Shown in pieces: positions 13,282 through 24,752 of a DNA stretch of 64,000 nt. Both the position numbers and the translations under genes were made by a program. The notes under the pieces are model-generated. The model saw only the letters and a program-made list of their open reading frames with translations, did not search any database and was not told the origin of the DNA. This stretch comes from Amphibalanus amphitrite (taxonomy: Eukaryota; Arthropoda; Thecostraca; Balanomorpha; Balanidae), in assembly GCF_019059575.1 (NCBI RefSeq), contig NW_024882205.1:248001-312000 (forward strand). Direction: 5' to 3'. Each line of letters opens with the position of its first letter. The stretch's first letter is position 1.

Positions 13282-14095
13282 GACGATCAAGAGCAATCCA
13301 CAATCAGCGTGGCGATTACACTCCGAGTCTGAGACCCTATGCATATTGCATGCAGCTTCTATGCATGCAGCAAGTGCCGCACTTTCAAGCAAAGTAGCTA
13401 GGAACAGCGGAGCTCCCATAAAGTAAACACAAAAGTAAAAGTCTAATATCTTGAAAACCGGTGAATATTTTTCGATGAAATTTGGTAGATATTTGTTTTC
13501 GCCCTTTCTGAACCGAGTGAAATCATTTCATGCCAATTCATTAACTTTTTTGAAGGTGGGAGGGTCCCTTTAAAGTTTGAATACTGTTTGCTGTGACCAA
13601 TTGGCATTGAGCAATTACTTATGGTTTAATGTTATTAATTTTTGACAGTATCAAACAATCCAACATCACATTGCTAGTATCTCCACTGAAGCTCATACAG
13701 TTGGCTCGAATTTTTCCCACAAGCATCATCAGAAATGCAGTACCTAGCAATTTTAGAAAAATGGACAAAAACTCTGAACTCATGAAAATGATGCCTAGTT
13801 CCAGCATTACCTACACCATTCATGGCATGCTTCTATCCCCTCTCCCTCCCTCAGGACAGAAACTACCTATATCATAAGACGATTTACCATCAGACAAATT
13901 GGTGCATTCATTACAATGAGACAAGAATGCATTGCCAATGTTTCTGTAATCATAATTTTATGTTTTGATATACAGCAAGTACTGCGTGTTCTTGAAAAAT
14001 TTATTTTGATTTCAGATTGTGACTGAATAGCTCATCACTGGTTGCCCTGCTGGATCCACCAACCACTGTGACCTGCGGCTCCGGTGGTATCAGCG
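13282..14095. other. AT-rich spacer and probable 5' leader of the zinc-finger gene
   Basis: No coding pattern is convincing. A good splice acceptor (TTGATTTCAG at about 14005-14015) suggests that the zinc-finger coding exon has an upstream non-coding exon whose position I cannot place. Confidence 0.4.
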
Positions 14096-16186
14096 ATGGG
14101 AGACGCCGGCGGGGAGTTGCAGTATGAGCCGCTGCCGTACCGGGACCTGTGGCCGGTGGTGGACGAGCTGCTGCCGCCGCTCTCCAGGCCGGACGCGGAG
14201 CCGGGCGGCGCGGCGCAGTCGACCGAGGCGCTGCTGGACGCCCACCTGCTGCTGGAGGCGCCGTTCGCTGCCGGCGGCGACCCGCTGGAGCTGGTGCTGG
14301 CGCCACCCGAGGCGGCCGAGCCGGCCGGCGGACGCGCCGCCCGCCTTCTCTACGGGAGTGTCAGCGCTGACGGTGACCGACTCGTGCTGCGCTTCCGGCT
14401 GAGCGACGAGACTGGCCAGCCGGAACGCAGCGGGCTCTGCAGCCTCTGTGACGGGCACGTGGACCTGTTCCGCGCGCACGAGCACAGCGTCCAGGGCCGG
14501 TTCGTGCTCTCCGGCGACTGTGTGGTGCTCGAGGTGGGCGCGGTGGCCACTCAGTGCCAGCCGCCGCCCGCGCCACCTCAGCCTCAGACTGATCCTGGTC
14601 TGCACACGCCGCCGTCTCACCCGCCGCCGTCGCAACTGTCGGCCGCGTTTCATGCAATGTCCACGCCACCGAAGCCACCGCGGCCTCAGCAGCAGCCACA
14701 ACAGCAACAGCAACAGTCATTTCTGCATCAGCAGCAGAAACAGGAGCACTCGCTCCCTTATCAGCAACATCAACACCAGCAGTCACTCCCACAACAGCTG
14801 CAGCAGTTACCTGTACAGCAGCAGCAGCAGCAGCAGTCACATTCGCTACAGCAGCACTTACAACAGCATCATCAGAATCCAGTGGTATCAGCTCCGTCAC
14901 AGCTGCCGCTGCCTTCAGTCTCCCACCAACCTGCACTGAAGTCATCGCCACTGCCTCCGCCGCAGGACGTCAAAGATGAGACTGACGGTCGGTGTCCGCC
15001 GCCCACTCAGCAGGAGCAAGAGGAATGTGAACCCGAGCCTGTGCCAGAGCCTGCCCCGGTAGAGGACGACAAGCCGACGCACGTGTGTCACGTCTGTCAG
15101 AAGGCGTTCAGAACACGCCGCGTGCTCAACAAACACCTGCTGAGTCACGGCAGTGCCACCCACGCGTGTGACCAGTGTGAGAAGACGTTCACTCGTCTGG
15201 ACCGGCTGCGGCGCCACCAGCAGAGCCACGGCTCCGTGCGGCCGCACGTCTGTCCCATCTGTCAGAAGGGCTTCAACCGGCGCGAGTACCTGCTGCAGCA
15301 CTCGCGGGTCCACTCGGGCGACCAGCCGTTCCAGTGTGATGTCTGCGGACTGCGCTTCAGCATGCACTCCAACTTCGCCATGCACAAACGAGTGCACGCA
15401 CAGGTGAAACGTTTTAAATGTGGTGTGTGCGATCGGGGCTTCAACCGAATGAGTCACCTGGACTCTCACATGAGTCAGCACACGGGTGACAAGCCGATGG
15501 TGTGTGAGAAGTGCGGCCTGCAGATACCCACTGCCGAGCGGCTGCGGCGGCACATGCTCGTCCACCAGGAGGAGAAGGCCTTCGCCTGCCCCGTCTGCGC
15601 CCAGCGCTTCCGCAGGAAGGACAAACTGGACGCGCACATGGAGAAGCACGCCACCGGGCCGGGCCACGCGTGCGACCAGTGTCCGCGGGTGCTGGCGCGG
15701 GCCGAGCTGCTGCGGCGGCACGCGCGCCAGCACGCCGACCCAAACAAAGTGCAGTGTCCGACGTGTTACAAGTTCTTCAGCGGCGCGGCGCGGTACCAGG
15801 CGCACGCCAAGCGACACCGTCCGCCAGTGACGGAGCCGGCGCCGCATCACTGCGGACTCTGTCTGAAACCCTTCCGCCGACCTAGCGTTCTGCGGGCGCA
15901 CATGAAGGCCGTACACGACCGTCCGCTGCCGGGCCCGACGCGGCTCATCAACAGCCGCCCGCTGGCCTTCCAGTGCCACCTGTGTAAGCGCGCGTTCACA
16001 CGCCAGCAGACGCTGCGAGCGCACATACAGCGCGTGCACGAGGAGCCGGCGCCAGTGGACGAGGACGACCCGGCGGCGGGCGAGCTCCCGGCGCCGGCTG
16101 AGAGCGAGCAGCCGCAGTCACAGCAGCAGCAGCCGCAGCTGTCGGCCGCGTCGTTCATGTTGTCCTTCCCGTCGTACCCGTTCTGA
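14096..16186 (+). CDS. C2H2 zinc-finger protein with 11 fingers and a Gln/Pro-rich region
   Basis: A single coding exon of 696 residues. I chose the ATG at 14096 (GCGATGG context); an in-frame GTG at 14084 is not a credible animal start. Residues 1-155 form an Asp/Glu/Leu-rich region I do not recognise. It is followed by a Pro/Gln/His-rich low-complexity stretch (about 14560-14960) with runs of CAG/CAA codons. Eleven C2H2 fingers follow from about residue 327 to 648, most with the usual C-x2-C-x12-H-x3-H spacing and some with x4. The first begins HVCHVCQKAF and the last FQCHLCKRAF. Finger 6 (CEKCGLQIPTAERL) lacks the usual aromatic between Cys and His and may fold less tightly. The C-terminus is Gln-rich. 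A nuclear DNA-binding regulator is the natural inference. Orthology is not assigned. Confidence 0.88.
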   Translation: MGDAGGELQYEPLPYRDLWPVVDELLPPLSRPDAEPGGAAQSTEALLDAHLLLEAPFAAGGDPLELVLAPPEAAEPAGGRAARLLYGSVSADGDRLVLRFRLSDETGQPERSGLCSLCDGHVDLFRAHEHSVQGRFVLSGDCVVLEVGAVATQCQPPPAPPQPQTDPGLHTPPSHPPPSQLSAAFHAMSTPPKPPRPQQQPQQQQQQSFLHQQQKQEHSLPYQQHQHQQSLPQQLQQLPVQQQQQQQSHSLQQHLQQHHQNPVVSAPSQLPLPSVSHQPALKSSPLPPPQDVKDETDGRCPPPTQQEQEECEPEPVPEPAPVEDDKPTHVCHVCQKAFRTRRVLNKHLLSHGSATHACDQCEKTFTRLDRLRRHQQSHGSVRPHVCPICQKGFNRREYLLQHSRVHSGDQPFQCDVCGLRFSMHSNFAMHKRVHAQVKRFKCGVCDRGFNRMSHLDSHMSQHTGDKPMVCEKCGLQIPTAERLRRHMLVHQEEKAFACPVCAQRFRRKDKLDAHMEKHATGPGHACDQCPRVLARAELLRRHARQHADPNKVQCPTCYKFFSGAARYQAHAKRHRPPVTEPAPHHCGLCLKPFRRPSVLRAHMKAVHDRPLPGPTRLINSRPLAFQCHLCKRAFTRQQTLRAHIQRVHEEPAPVDEDDPAAGELPAPAESEQPQSQQQQPQLSAASFMLSFPSYPF
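14686..14870 (+). repeat. CAG/CAA (polyglutamine) tract inside the zinc-finger gene
   Basis: Interrupted CAG/CAA/CAT codon runs encode Gln/His-rich sequence, including one stretch of eight consecutive glutamines near 14816. It is in frame and probably length-variable among individuals. Confidence 0.85.
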
Positions 16187-17431
16187 CCGGACGGGGACTG
16201 GTGAGTGGTGAGTGGCTTCGTTCGCTGTGGGGGAGGTATATACTTTGACTGTCTGGCGGCTGTCTGTCTTTGTGACAGACTGTCGGTGTACCATGATGTC
16301 ACTGCCACACAGCAGAAGTCACTCTGTATTACAGTTTTGCCCGTGGTACGTGTCTGATCACGGTTTTGTGCCAAGGGGAGGGAGGGGGTTAGAGGTTTGT
16401 GAAGCGGTGTGATCGTTTTCAGTCATGCAGCTCTTTGTTTGATCTCTGTGAAGCAGGATGGATTGTAGTGTTTGATACGATGGGCCTTTTTTACGGCGTC
16501 TCAGCACAATGTGTGGATGAAGGCTTTTGTGCATGGGTTATGGCAGTTGTAACTTGTAAAACGCTTTGTCATTTTGAGCCTTCTTGAATGGCTATTTTCG
16601 ATGTGGTTTGAGTACTTTCTGAGAGTCAACAATTCTAAGTCAGATAGGTGACTGCCATTGGTATTTAGGGCTTGGCAATCTGTGTTGTGTTCAATTTGTA
16701 TGGTTTGTGTCATTTAGACAATAACAATGAATTCATAAGTAAATGTGTTTGTGGCTGAGTTGTTATGAAGCATACCTTATTCGAGCGAACACGCATTATT
16801 AACTTTCAACGCCTCCAACGAGTGCCGTACGTGTACATTACTGATATGGACTGTATCAACCCAAGAGAGCAGCCGGCCCAGTCCTGTCTGTCCCTGAGGA
16901 TCTGCTGCAAACCGCGCGAACCGAACCGTAACCTCGGCCTGTCATCTCTGAGCCCTCCGTGACGCCTTTGGGCCGATTTCGTCACCACCGGGCGACATTA
17001 GCCCCTGCGTCCTGTACCTCGACATGCACTGTCCTCAAGGTCGGCACTCCGGCGGGGGTACCGCCGCGGAACAGTAGATCCGGCCTGCACAATGGCACAT
17101 CCGTCCGGCGGCCGACACGGTGGTGTGACCCGAGCGGTCGCCGGCGGCGCCGTGACCTCGACCTGCGGCTGACCTCGGTCAGCGGAGAAAGGCCCAGGGT
17201 CTGACCGCCGGCACAGGTCCTGGGGCGACACTCGGCGGCGGTAGGTGGTCCGTTCACGGCAGGGGACTCGTGAACGGACGACTCGTGACGACTCGTCAAC
17301 AGTAGCCTGAGGGGCACGGGATCTGCTGGTCGGTGAGACTTGTGTTCTATTTCGGTACGTTTCTGCCACTGTGAGGACTGACTAGCTTTCGCCGTGACTT
17401 TTCTCGACAAGCGAGCACCCCAAGCCGAGGG
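16187..17431. other. Zinc-finger gene 3' region and upstream region of the Kunitz-Spaetzle gene
   Basis: No gene is seen. A donor-like sequence (ACTGGTGAGT) sits 15 bases after the zinc-finger stop, so the 3' UTR could be spliced. From about 16900 the sequence becomes GC-rich and is likely the promoter and 5' UTR of the next gene. Short repeats of GACTCGTGA lie near 17265-17300. Confidence 0.35.
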
Positions 17432-20400
17432 ATGGAGCTGTGCCGAGAAACGCTACTGGTAAGCTCGCCACTTATGACGTGCTGTTATCGATGTGGCATT
17501 TTGCCTTTTTTACTCGTTACGTTACAGGGTACTTGCTAGGACGTTACATATCTTTTTGTGATAAACATTTCAAGTAGGTATGTTTTGATTTTTTTGAATG
17601 GGATCTTGGCTTATCAAAGCAGTAGGTCTCGTGCATCATGCTCGTTTCCTAGTTTCCGAGTTCCAAAACTGTAACCACCTTAAAAAAACTATGTTCAAAC
17701 TTCAAACCAAGAGTCATGTATAGAAGCGGCACATTTTCCTGATGGGGGATCAAAAACACGTCTCAGTGATTAGATGCGTACAATTTTAAGGAGACGCCGT
17801 TAAGCGAAGATCGCGTAGACTCAATGCTATGCGAATACACCTGAGTTCATCATTCCATGATCCCCTTGTTCTAACATTTCTCATGCCGTCCAGGTTCTGC
17901 TGCTGTGGATCGCTACCACTGCCGCCGTCTCGGAATCCCCGCTGAGCTCTGCGGTCGACAACAGTCTCGCTGCAGCAATAGAGGAGGTGGCCGCACCAAA
18001 CGGTGAGTACCCACCCTCTTACCATCGGTGGAGGGTGATTGCTGACCCGTGACGTCACGCTCCGACGCGGCTCCGCCGGACGAGACGGGTCGCAGACGAG
18101 CCATTGTCTGTCCACGCCGTGCGAGCCTCGCTAAGGTCGTCACGCGGCCCGCGCACGAAACAAAACACAGACCCTCCGAGCGATACGGTGCGTGACCTGA
18201 CCTAGGCCTCTGCGTGCCGCCTCAGAGTACAACCGTCGTGGCTCGTTGAGACTGACCCTGACATCAGCGTAACACTGACCTAGAACAGACGACTCAGATG
18301 CTGCTGATTCACGTAGTCAGCAAAGCCCTTATGTAATGAAATGACGAGCTGCGAATGCTAATGCTCTTGATGTCATCATTATAGCACATCTTGCCCAGCA
18401 AATTGCAACAATTGCTCGTAGTACGATGGACAAGTGACTAGCTACATGCTCCAAGCACTCGCTACAATACTGCTAAGCTACCTGTCCTCAGTCTTTGTGC
18501 CATTTCTAACCGCAATTCTCCATTCTTCCAGGCACCGTGTCCCGGCTGGGCCGCGGTTCCGACTCGGGCTCCGGTAAGGTGCTGTTCCCCGACCAGCCAG
18601 CGGCGGTTGAGGGGCGCCACGCGCCGTGGCAGCACGAGCACGGCATCCTGAGCGGTACCGCCGAGCCGCAGACGCCGGCCATACCACGTTCCGCCTGCCA
18701 GCAGTACCCGGACGCCGGCCCCTGCTCGGGTCACGTCACCGCCTGGTACTGGGACTCTGGCGAGGAGCGCTGCAAGACCTTCCACTACGGCGGCTGCAAG
18801 GGCAACCGCAACAACTTCATCACGCAGGACGAGTGCCGCGCCGTCTGTGACATCGGTCCGTACCAGGCCGGGTCCGAGATTCGTGCAATTTTTTTGTCTG
18901 CGGATAGATATGACTTTATGCCATTCTATATCCGCTAATCGGTTTTCAGTTAGAAAGTTTTGAGCATTGTTCTAGCCCTGAAGTGAATGTTGTGTTTTGG
19001 CGAGTGTGGTAATAATCCGACTGGGACTGGTACTCAAATTGTGCTTCGTGCTGACCTGCTGCGGAAAACTTGCAGCTTTCCGTCGCCTGTGCTAATATTA
19101 TCCCCCCTTTGTCCTGTTTCAGAGTACATCCAGACGGTGACAGGCAGCAGTCAGTTCCTACCTCGTCCGGCCGCCAGCCGACACCGCTACCCGGAGAGCG
19201 GTGACCCTTTCACCGCAGCTGACAGCGCCCACTACCGACCGGAGAGCAGTGGCCACTCCAGCCGGCCCTCCTACCCTTCCTACCACAAAGACCGTCCATC
19301 CTACAACAGTGACCGTCCCTCCTACAACGCCGGTGACCGACCGTCCTACCCAGCAGACAACTCCCACCAGTCCTACCCAGAGTACGGCGGTCACTACTCC
19401 CACTCCTCCCCCGACCGACCCTCCCGGTACCGACCGGGGTCAGCAGGAGGTCAGGCGACCCTGCAGGAGATTGGTGAGGTGGACGTTACCGGTCTGGTCT
19501 CTCCGCCGTCTCGGCCGGCTCTGTTTCCGGAGAGACCGGTCGGCTGTGCCGCCGAGGAGCCCATCTGTGACTACGACCACGACGACTACCCACGGTGAGC
19601 GAACGCTGGAATGCTTCATTCATCCATTCATCTATTCGTCAGTTCGTTCGGTCGGTCGGTCAATTGTTCTTTCGGCTCGTTCATTCATTCATTCATTCAT
19701 TCATTCATTCATTCATTCATTCACTCACTCATTCATTCATTCATTCATTGGTTCACTCATTCATTCATTCATTCATTCAATCAATCAATCATTCATTCCA
19801 TCATTCATAATTATCATTCAGTCGTTCATCGGATATTTCTTTGAAGAGCCAGTTGTTCAATTGTGTTCCATTACACATGTGCCCCCAGTTTGTGATCATT
19901 TTGAATTTGTTGAACGTTCACTGTTGACCTGACGTGCTCTCGCTAATCTGACCCCGCTGCCCTGCCGTTGCCGCTGCCGTCAGGTCGACGGTGGACAGTA
20001 TCGTGGGCCGGTACACGGACGAGCTGCGTCAGATGTACGAACAGCTGTACCAGTACCCGCCAGAGGAGTTCCGCTGGCACGACAACGGCACGCTGGACAA
20101 CTCCCGGTAACGCTCGGGGAGGGGGAATACTCGTTACCATTAGCGGACACATTGGCTGACTCAATTTATCGGGAAATCAGAAATGAGGGCTTTGTCCTAC
20201 GAATTGTTACGAAAAGTGATTTTTCTAAGGACCGGGTGCCATAGATGACTAAACTTTTATGGGTTTCTGTCATGCCATCGGGATAGGGCTTGGAGGGTTC
20301 AAGTCGCAGTTTTTTCCATCATTACGAATAAAAAAATTATGCCTACGATAAGTGAAGAGCTTTCAGGGAAGAGCTGCGAATAACCGGTGGAAAAACGACG

Positions 20401-21352
20401 AATTTCAGTATAATGTCGCTCTTCATTCGTTCTCACCCTGCCCCATGTTGTGACTCGTGACTCGTGACCTGTGACCTCCCTGCGGTGACCTGACCTGTGA
20501 CCCCTGTGTGTCCCTTACCTCCAGGAGTCGGACGGCAGCCGACTCCGTGTCGGCCCGCCACGGTCCCGGCGAGTTTGTGTGTGAGTCGGAGGTGCGCTAC
20601 AGCCGACCGGGCTGGGCGCGCACCTTCGCCGGTCTTTGGCAGCTGGTCATCAACACGGCCGCCCTGCCGCAGGCCGTGCGCATCGAGCGGTGCAGGTCAG
20701 TCCAGAAGTTTCATATACCCCTCCCAAACAAAGCGTGGTATATCCCCCCCCCCCAATATTTGTTTCATTGGCTAGTTTGATACAGAATACAGATTCGCAA
20801 CGTAAAATTGTCCTCACTTTTCCCGGTCGATCAGTAACTATAGTGTCTTTTATCAACATCACGATCGGAAGTCCGATTCGGGTGCTTTTTACTCTCCACT
20901 TATTAGGTACCACCCTGCGTCTTGTTCACCTAGCATATCCAATTTGGTTTGCCTCACTACAGTCATGTGTTTTCAAATGGATTTGCCTCAAACAGCGTTT
21001 GGCCCCTAGTGTTTGTAGACATTTATAGTATTAAATATGTCAGCTCTCGCTTCTTTCCACCATTGGCAGGTACGAGGGACACCGCTGCAACTTCCTGGCG
21101 CCGTGCATGAGCTCCGTGTGCGTGCAGCGGTTCGCCGTGGTCAAGATGCTGTGCGCGGACCCGCGCAACCCGTTCGTACGTCCCCGTCTACAGGACGTGC
21201 GGATTCCGTCCGGCTGCTCGTGCTACGTCACCGGCGGCACGTCGCACGTGTGGCGCGAGCCGTGGGCCCGCTCTGGCTCCTCAGAGTCCAGCGCTGAGTC
21301 CGACTCTGAGTCCTACCCGAGTCCGCGGACCGCAGCGGCGCGGGACGTGTAG
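17432..21352 (+). CDS. Secreted Kunitz domain - Spaetzle-like cystine-knot protein
   Basis: Seven exons (17432-17458, 17894-18002, 18532-18855, 19123-19594, 19984-20106, 20525-20695, 21070-21352) give 502 residues. Residues 1-20 are a signal peptide (MELCRETLLVLLLWIATTAA), split by the first intron. Residues 101-151 form a Kunitz domain with Cys at 101, 110, 126, 134, 147 and 151, which is exactly the BPTI spacing. The predicted P1 residue is Ser111, not Lys/Arg. A Tyr/Ser/Pro-rich linker follows with DRPSY repeats. Residues 371-460 carry eight cysteines in the Spaetzle cystine-knot pattern, including a WQLVIN block and a closing IPSGCSC. Cleavage after Arg363 (VSAR|HG), just before the knot, would be the expected activation point. 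The family role is that processed Spaetzle proteins bind Toll receptors. The fusion and its function are inference. The donor at 18856 (GTCCGT) is weak; the other junctions are solid. Confidence 0.85.
19608..19835. repeat. (CATT)n / (TTCA)n microsatellite in the Kunitz-Spaetzle intron
   Basis: More than 200 bases of nearly pure CATT units, with GTTC and CACT variants, fill much of the intron after the exon ending at 19594. The long His/Ser/Phe/Ile open frames it creates are artefacts of the repeat. Confidence 0.93.
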
Positions 21353-23091
21353 GCAGCTACTGCGCCGAACCGGCAGTTATGGTCATTAATTAATTATCGT
21401 GTAATCGTCATTATTGAGTCCAAGCCAGTCAAGTTGTAGAGATAGTCAGTAAAATGCTAGGTACCTTGCGTTTGTCGAAGGTATATATGTATAATCGCTG
21501 CCATCGTGCGTCCGACCTATGTACTCGTAGGTCTGTTTTTCCATGTTTCGGAACAGGATGTTTTCCTTTTCATCCTCATCCCATTTGCTTCATAGCGGTG
21601 TTGGCATCAGAGCAAGCCAGTCTAACGTATATAAATAGACGTGATGCCGGGTCGTTGGTCGCCAGTTCTTGCGTCAGTCAGCTACCATTCAGACTTCACG
21701 AGGCTGGCTCTGCTAGCTGGATATGCATCGATTAACTTTTCAAGTATCGTATGAAACATGTGTCCGGTTGGAAGCCCATTTATCAATCTGGAAAAATAAT
21801 GAAGGCATTTAGGCTAGGGTAAAGTGGTATTATTGTACATGTTAAAGTATGGGCATGGTGATGATGAAATTTGGCGAGATTGTAAAAGAAAAATCACGAT
21901 AATGTTGTGAAGCGAACGCATTACGTACCTATGGGTTTTGAATACATGCAATTTGTGATTTGTATAAGATGTATTTTTTAAGTTTTGATCGGGGTACTTT
22001 GCCCGTCGGGCCCGTGTTTACCGTCGATGGTAGGTAAATAATAATGATATTGGTATGACACTATTGTTAGTTTAAAGGTGATAATCACTCCATTGTGAAA
22101 ACAAAATATTGTGTTTATGCCTTTATAAAACGCGAAGGACGTTTGGTGCCTCGAAATTCACGGATTAGCTGTGACTGAGTTAGTTCTACAACATTTTGTG
22201 TGGGAATAACATTTTGTGAACATTTTGGCATTGATTTAGTTTAGAGTGTTTTTGAGCATCAGGATTTGCTGCGTTTTAGCTATTTGCCCCGTGTGTGATA
22301 AAGGCGCTTCTGAGACATAATCACGCTTATATCACTGCAGAACTTTGAAATATATTTGATGACGTTTACGATAAGTTGAATCGTTTTTTGTATTTCATAC
22401 ATTTTTTATGTTAAATTTAGGATAGAATACAATTGCTTGTAAATTTATAAATAGTAAACGGTATACTTTTGAACGATCAAGTTTAAAAAGAACTCTTATA
22501 ATTATGTAATTTGCATTTTTAATACACACTCAAAGACCTCGTGGCACGATATTTCAAGCATGCTGAAAATCATTGTTCGCTCGATTTTGAATATCTTAAA
22601 ATATGACGTCATATGTAAACTCACAACGAATTTTCAATATTTTCTTCCAAAATTCGTTTTGTTAAGCAACAATTTTTTTAACAAAACAATAAAATTGACT
22701 TATATATTTAAAAACTTTTGAAATTCGATTAAAAGTAAAAATGTTATGGATAAGGCATCATCAAAATATGTCATCACAATCAAAGTTCATAATTTCTTAT
22801 CCGTCTACCTTGTTCTTGCAATCTCACAACGAATGTTTACAGTCTACATCCTCTTGTTATTCTCTCGGCCCAACGTGTGTTGCGTCGATGGGGGCGTGTG
22901 AGGTGCCAGGCGAATTAGGGTGTTTCTAAATGTCTCAGACAAGTTTACGTGTTTGCTTTGGCTATTGTGAATAATAGGCAGTATTTGTCGCAATAGGGAA
23001 CAGTCTAAATTGACCGAAAATAGCGCACAAGCCAATCAGCGCCTGCCGCTAAAAAGTTTCGGAAACGCCCATATGTGACTTTCGCCCTTAT
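21353..23091. other. AT-rich 3' UTR and spacer
   Basis: This follows the Kunitz-Spaetzle stop and has no coding pattern. The sequence is increasingly AT-rich. An AATAAA at 22688 is the only clear polyadenylation hexamer I noticed and would imply a 1.3 kb 3' UTR, which is uncertain. Confidence 0.4.
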
Positions 23092-24610
23092 CAGTAGGCG
23101 GAACTATGGTCAAGCGTACCCATTTTCGGGAACGCATTTTCGTTCCCATGTTTGGGAACGATAAACCCAAATATGGGAACGCCATGTAGGCATTATTTAA
23201 AACAAGAAAAAGAACCGTTAAATGACGTCCAAAAAATATAAAACGATGGTGAACCGCCTGATATTTGTCTCAATATTGTTGGGAAAGAGTTTGATATTGT
23301 AAGGCCCATCGTAGTTTCAAATCGTTCCCCTATTTCTAAAGCAGTCCATCGTCCGGGCCGCGAGCCCAAATTTGGGAACGCTCTCGTACACTGGCGCTGC
23401 AAGCGTTCCTTATTATGGGAACGGCGTACCCAAAATTGGGAACGATTTCACCGACGCCTTTCAGGGGCTCTTTTCATTAACAAGCATCACGTCCAACGCC
23501 GCAAATTATTGTTAACGCAACAATCATCAGATGACCTTTCCGGCAAGACCGTCGCATGTTTCGCCCGGTCTTCTGCGCTTTTATTCCCGTCGATCTCGCA
23601 GCGGGCACGCCCCCCTCTGCAGGATTACGTAATTCACAACGCTCAGCGATGTTCAACAAGGTCTTCCATACCTATATCCACCGTCCGCGCTGAGGGTGGA
23701 GACATGTCAAGCACCTGTCTGTTTATCACCGATAGTTGACGAGTACAAGGAAGTATCCAAAAATGGGAACGCTGAATATGTTACACCCTCAAAACACCTA
23801 GTCCCAATGAAAATCTAGTTTTTTCCTTTCTTGATGATTGTAAGTGGCAAAAGGCCTGGTAGGATGGGCACGAGGAATTATCGAAATCAGCATAAAAATT
23901 ATAAATAAGCCACACAGAGCGAGCTATATAAGAGAAATTCCCCCAAAACGATCACGCTTAGAAACACGGAAGACAAAAACCACGCTCATGACGCTCCTTA
24001 TAAAACAACTCTAAACAGCTAGCATCCAAATAAAATATGTCTTTCCGGGATGATAAAATACAGCTGGATAATTTTCAACCGCTTAAACTGAGTTTACAAC
24101 AGTAGCTCGGTAAATTCACTCACGTTCCACGCGGTCGTCCGCCCCGACACAAAAGTCAACAATATTACCTCGGGACCGTCCGCGTCTTCGCTTGCACTTG
24201 TCAGCATCTGGTGTCGATAGTATGAAAGTTCATAACCAGGCGAAAATTATTATACTTTACCTCAAACTAAAAAATGCTTCATTTTCCTTAAAATTGCATG
24301 TTAAATGTCGTATAACCCATATTTCCACCATTCTGTCATTTTCAAAAAATCATTAAAAATATCATTCCACGGTCAATTTCCTCCTTCCACGGTCAGATTA
24401 AAGATAACTTTATGGAGATTTAGTAGATACTTAAATCAGCGTGCACTTTTTTGAGACGTGATGCACTTTTGAGTTTTAGTGGGAGAACGGCCGAAAAATT
24501 GCCTTCCGTTCTCATAAATGGGAACGCCCGTTCCCATATTTGGGAACTCCGTTCCCAAAAATGGGGACGTTCCTATATTTGGGTACTCATGACCATAGTT
24601 CCGCCTACTG
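23092..24610. mobile_element. DNA transposon-like element with ~40-base terminal inverted repeats
   Basis: The left end (CAGTAGGCGGAACTATGG at 23092) is matched by its complement at the right end (to 24610). Similarity continues inward for about 40 bases, apart from a few mismatches. Both flanks carry TTAT (23088-23091 and 24611-24614), a possible 4-base target duplication. The ends are packed with CGTTCCCA / TGGGAACG palindromes and more are scattered inside (near 23373, 23418, 23436, 23766). Such subterminal repeats are typical transposase-binding sites. No transposase ORF is visible, so it is non-autonomous. The superfamily is not assigned. Confidence 0.8.
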
Positions 24611-24752
24611 TTATGAAGTGCAGCTGCCACGGAGATAAGAAATGATTTAACTTAAGCTGGTCTGGCTCTGAAGTTGTTTATCCCAAATCGCTGTCCTTGG
24701 TTCTTTCAAACGGCTCTGTTGAGTCTTGCGGCACATTTAATAATACCACAAT

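Noticed and set aside
14942-16039. 365-codon open frame on the minus strand
   Set aside because: It lies exactly opposite the zinc-finger exon. GC-rich codons leave the complement open, and no domain is visible.
19601-19932. Long His/Ser/Phe/Ile frames
   Set aside because: Translation of the (CATT)n microsatellite in an intron.
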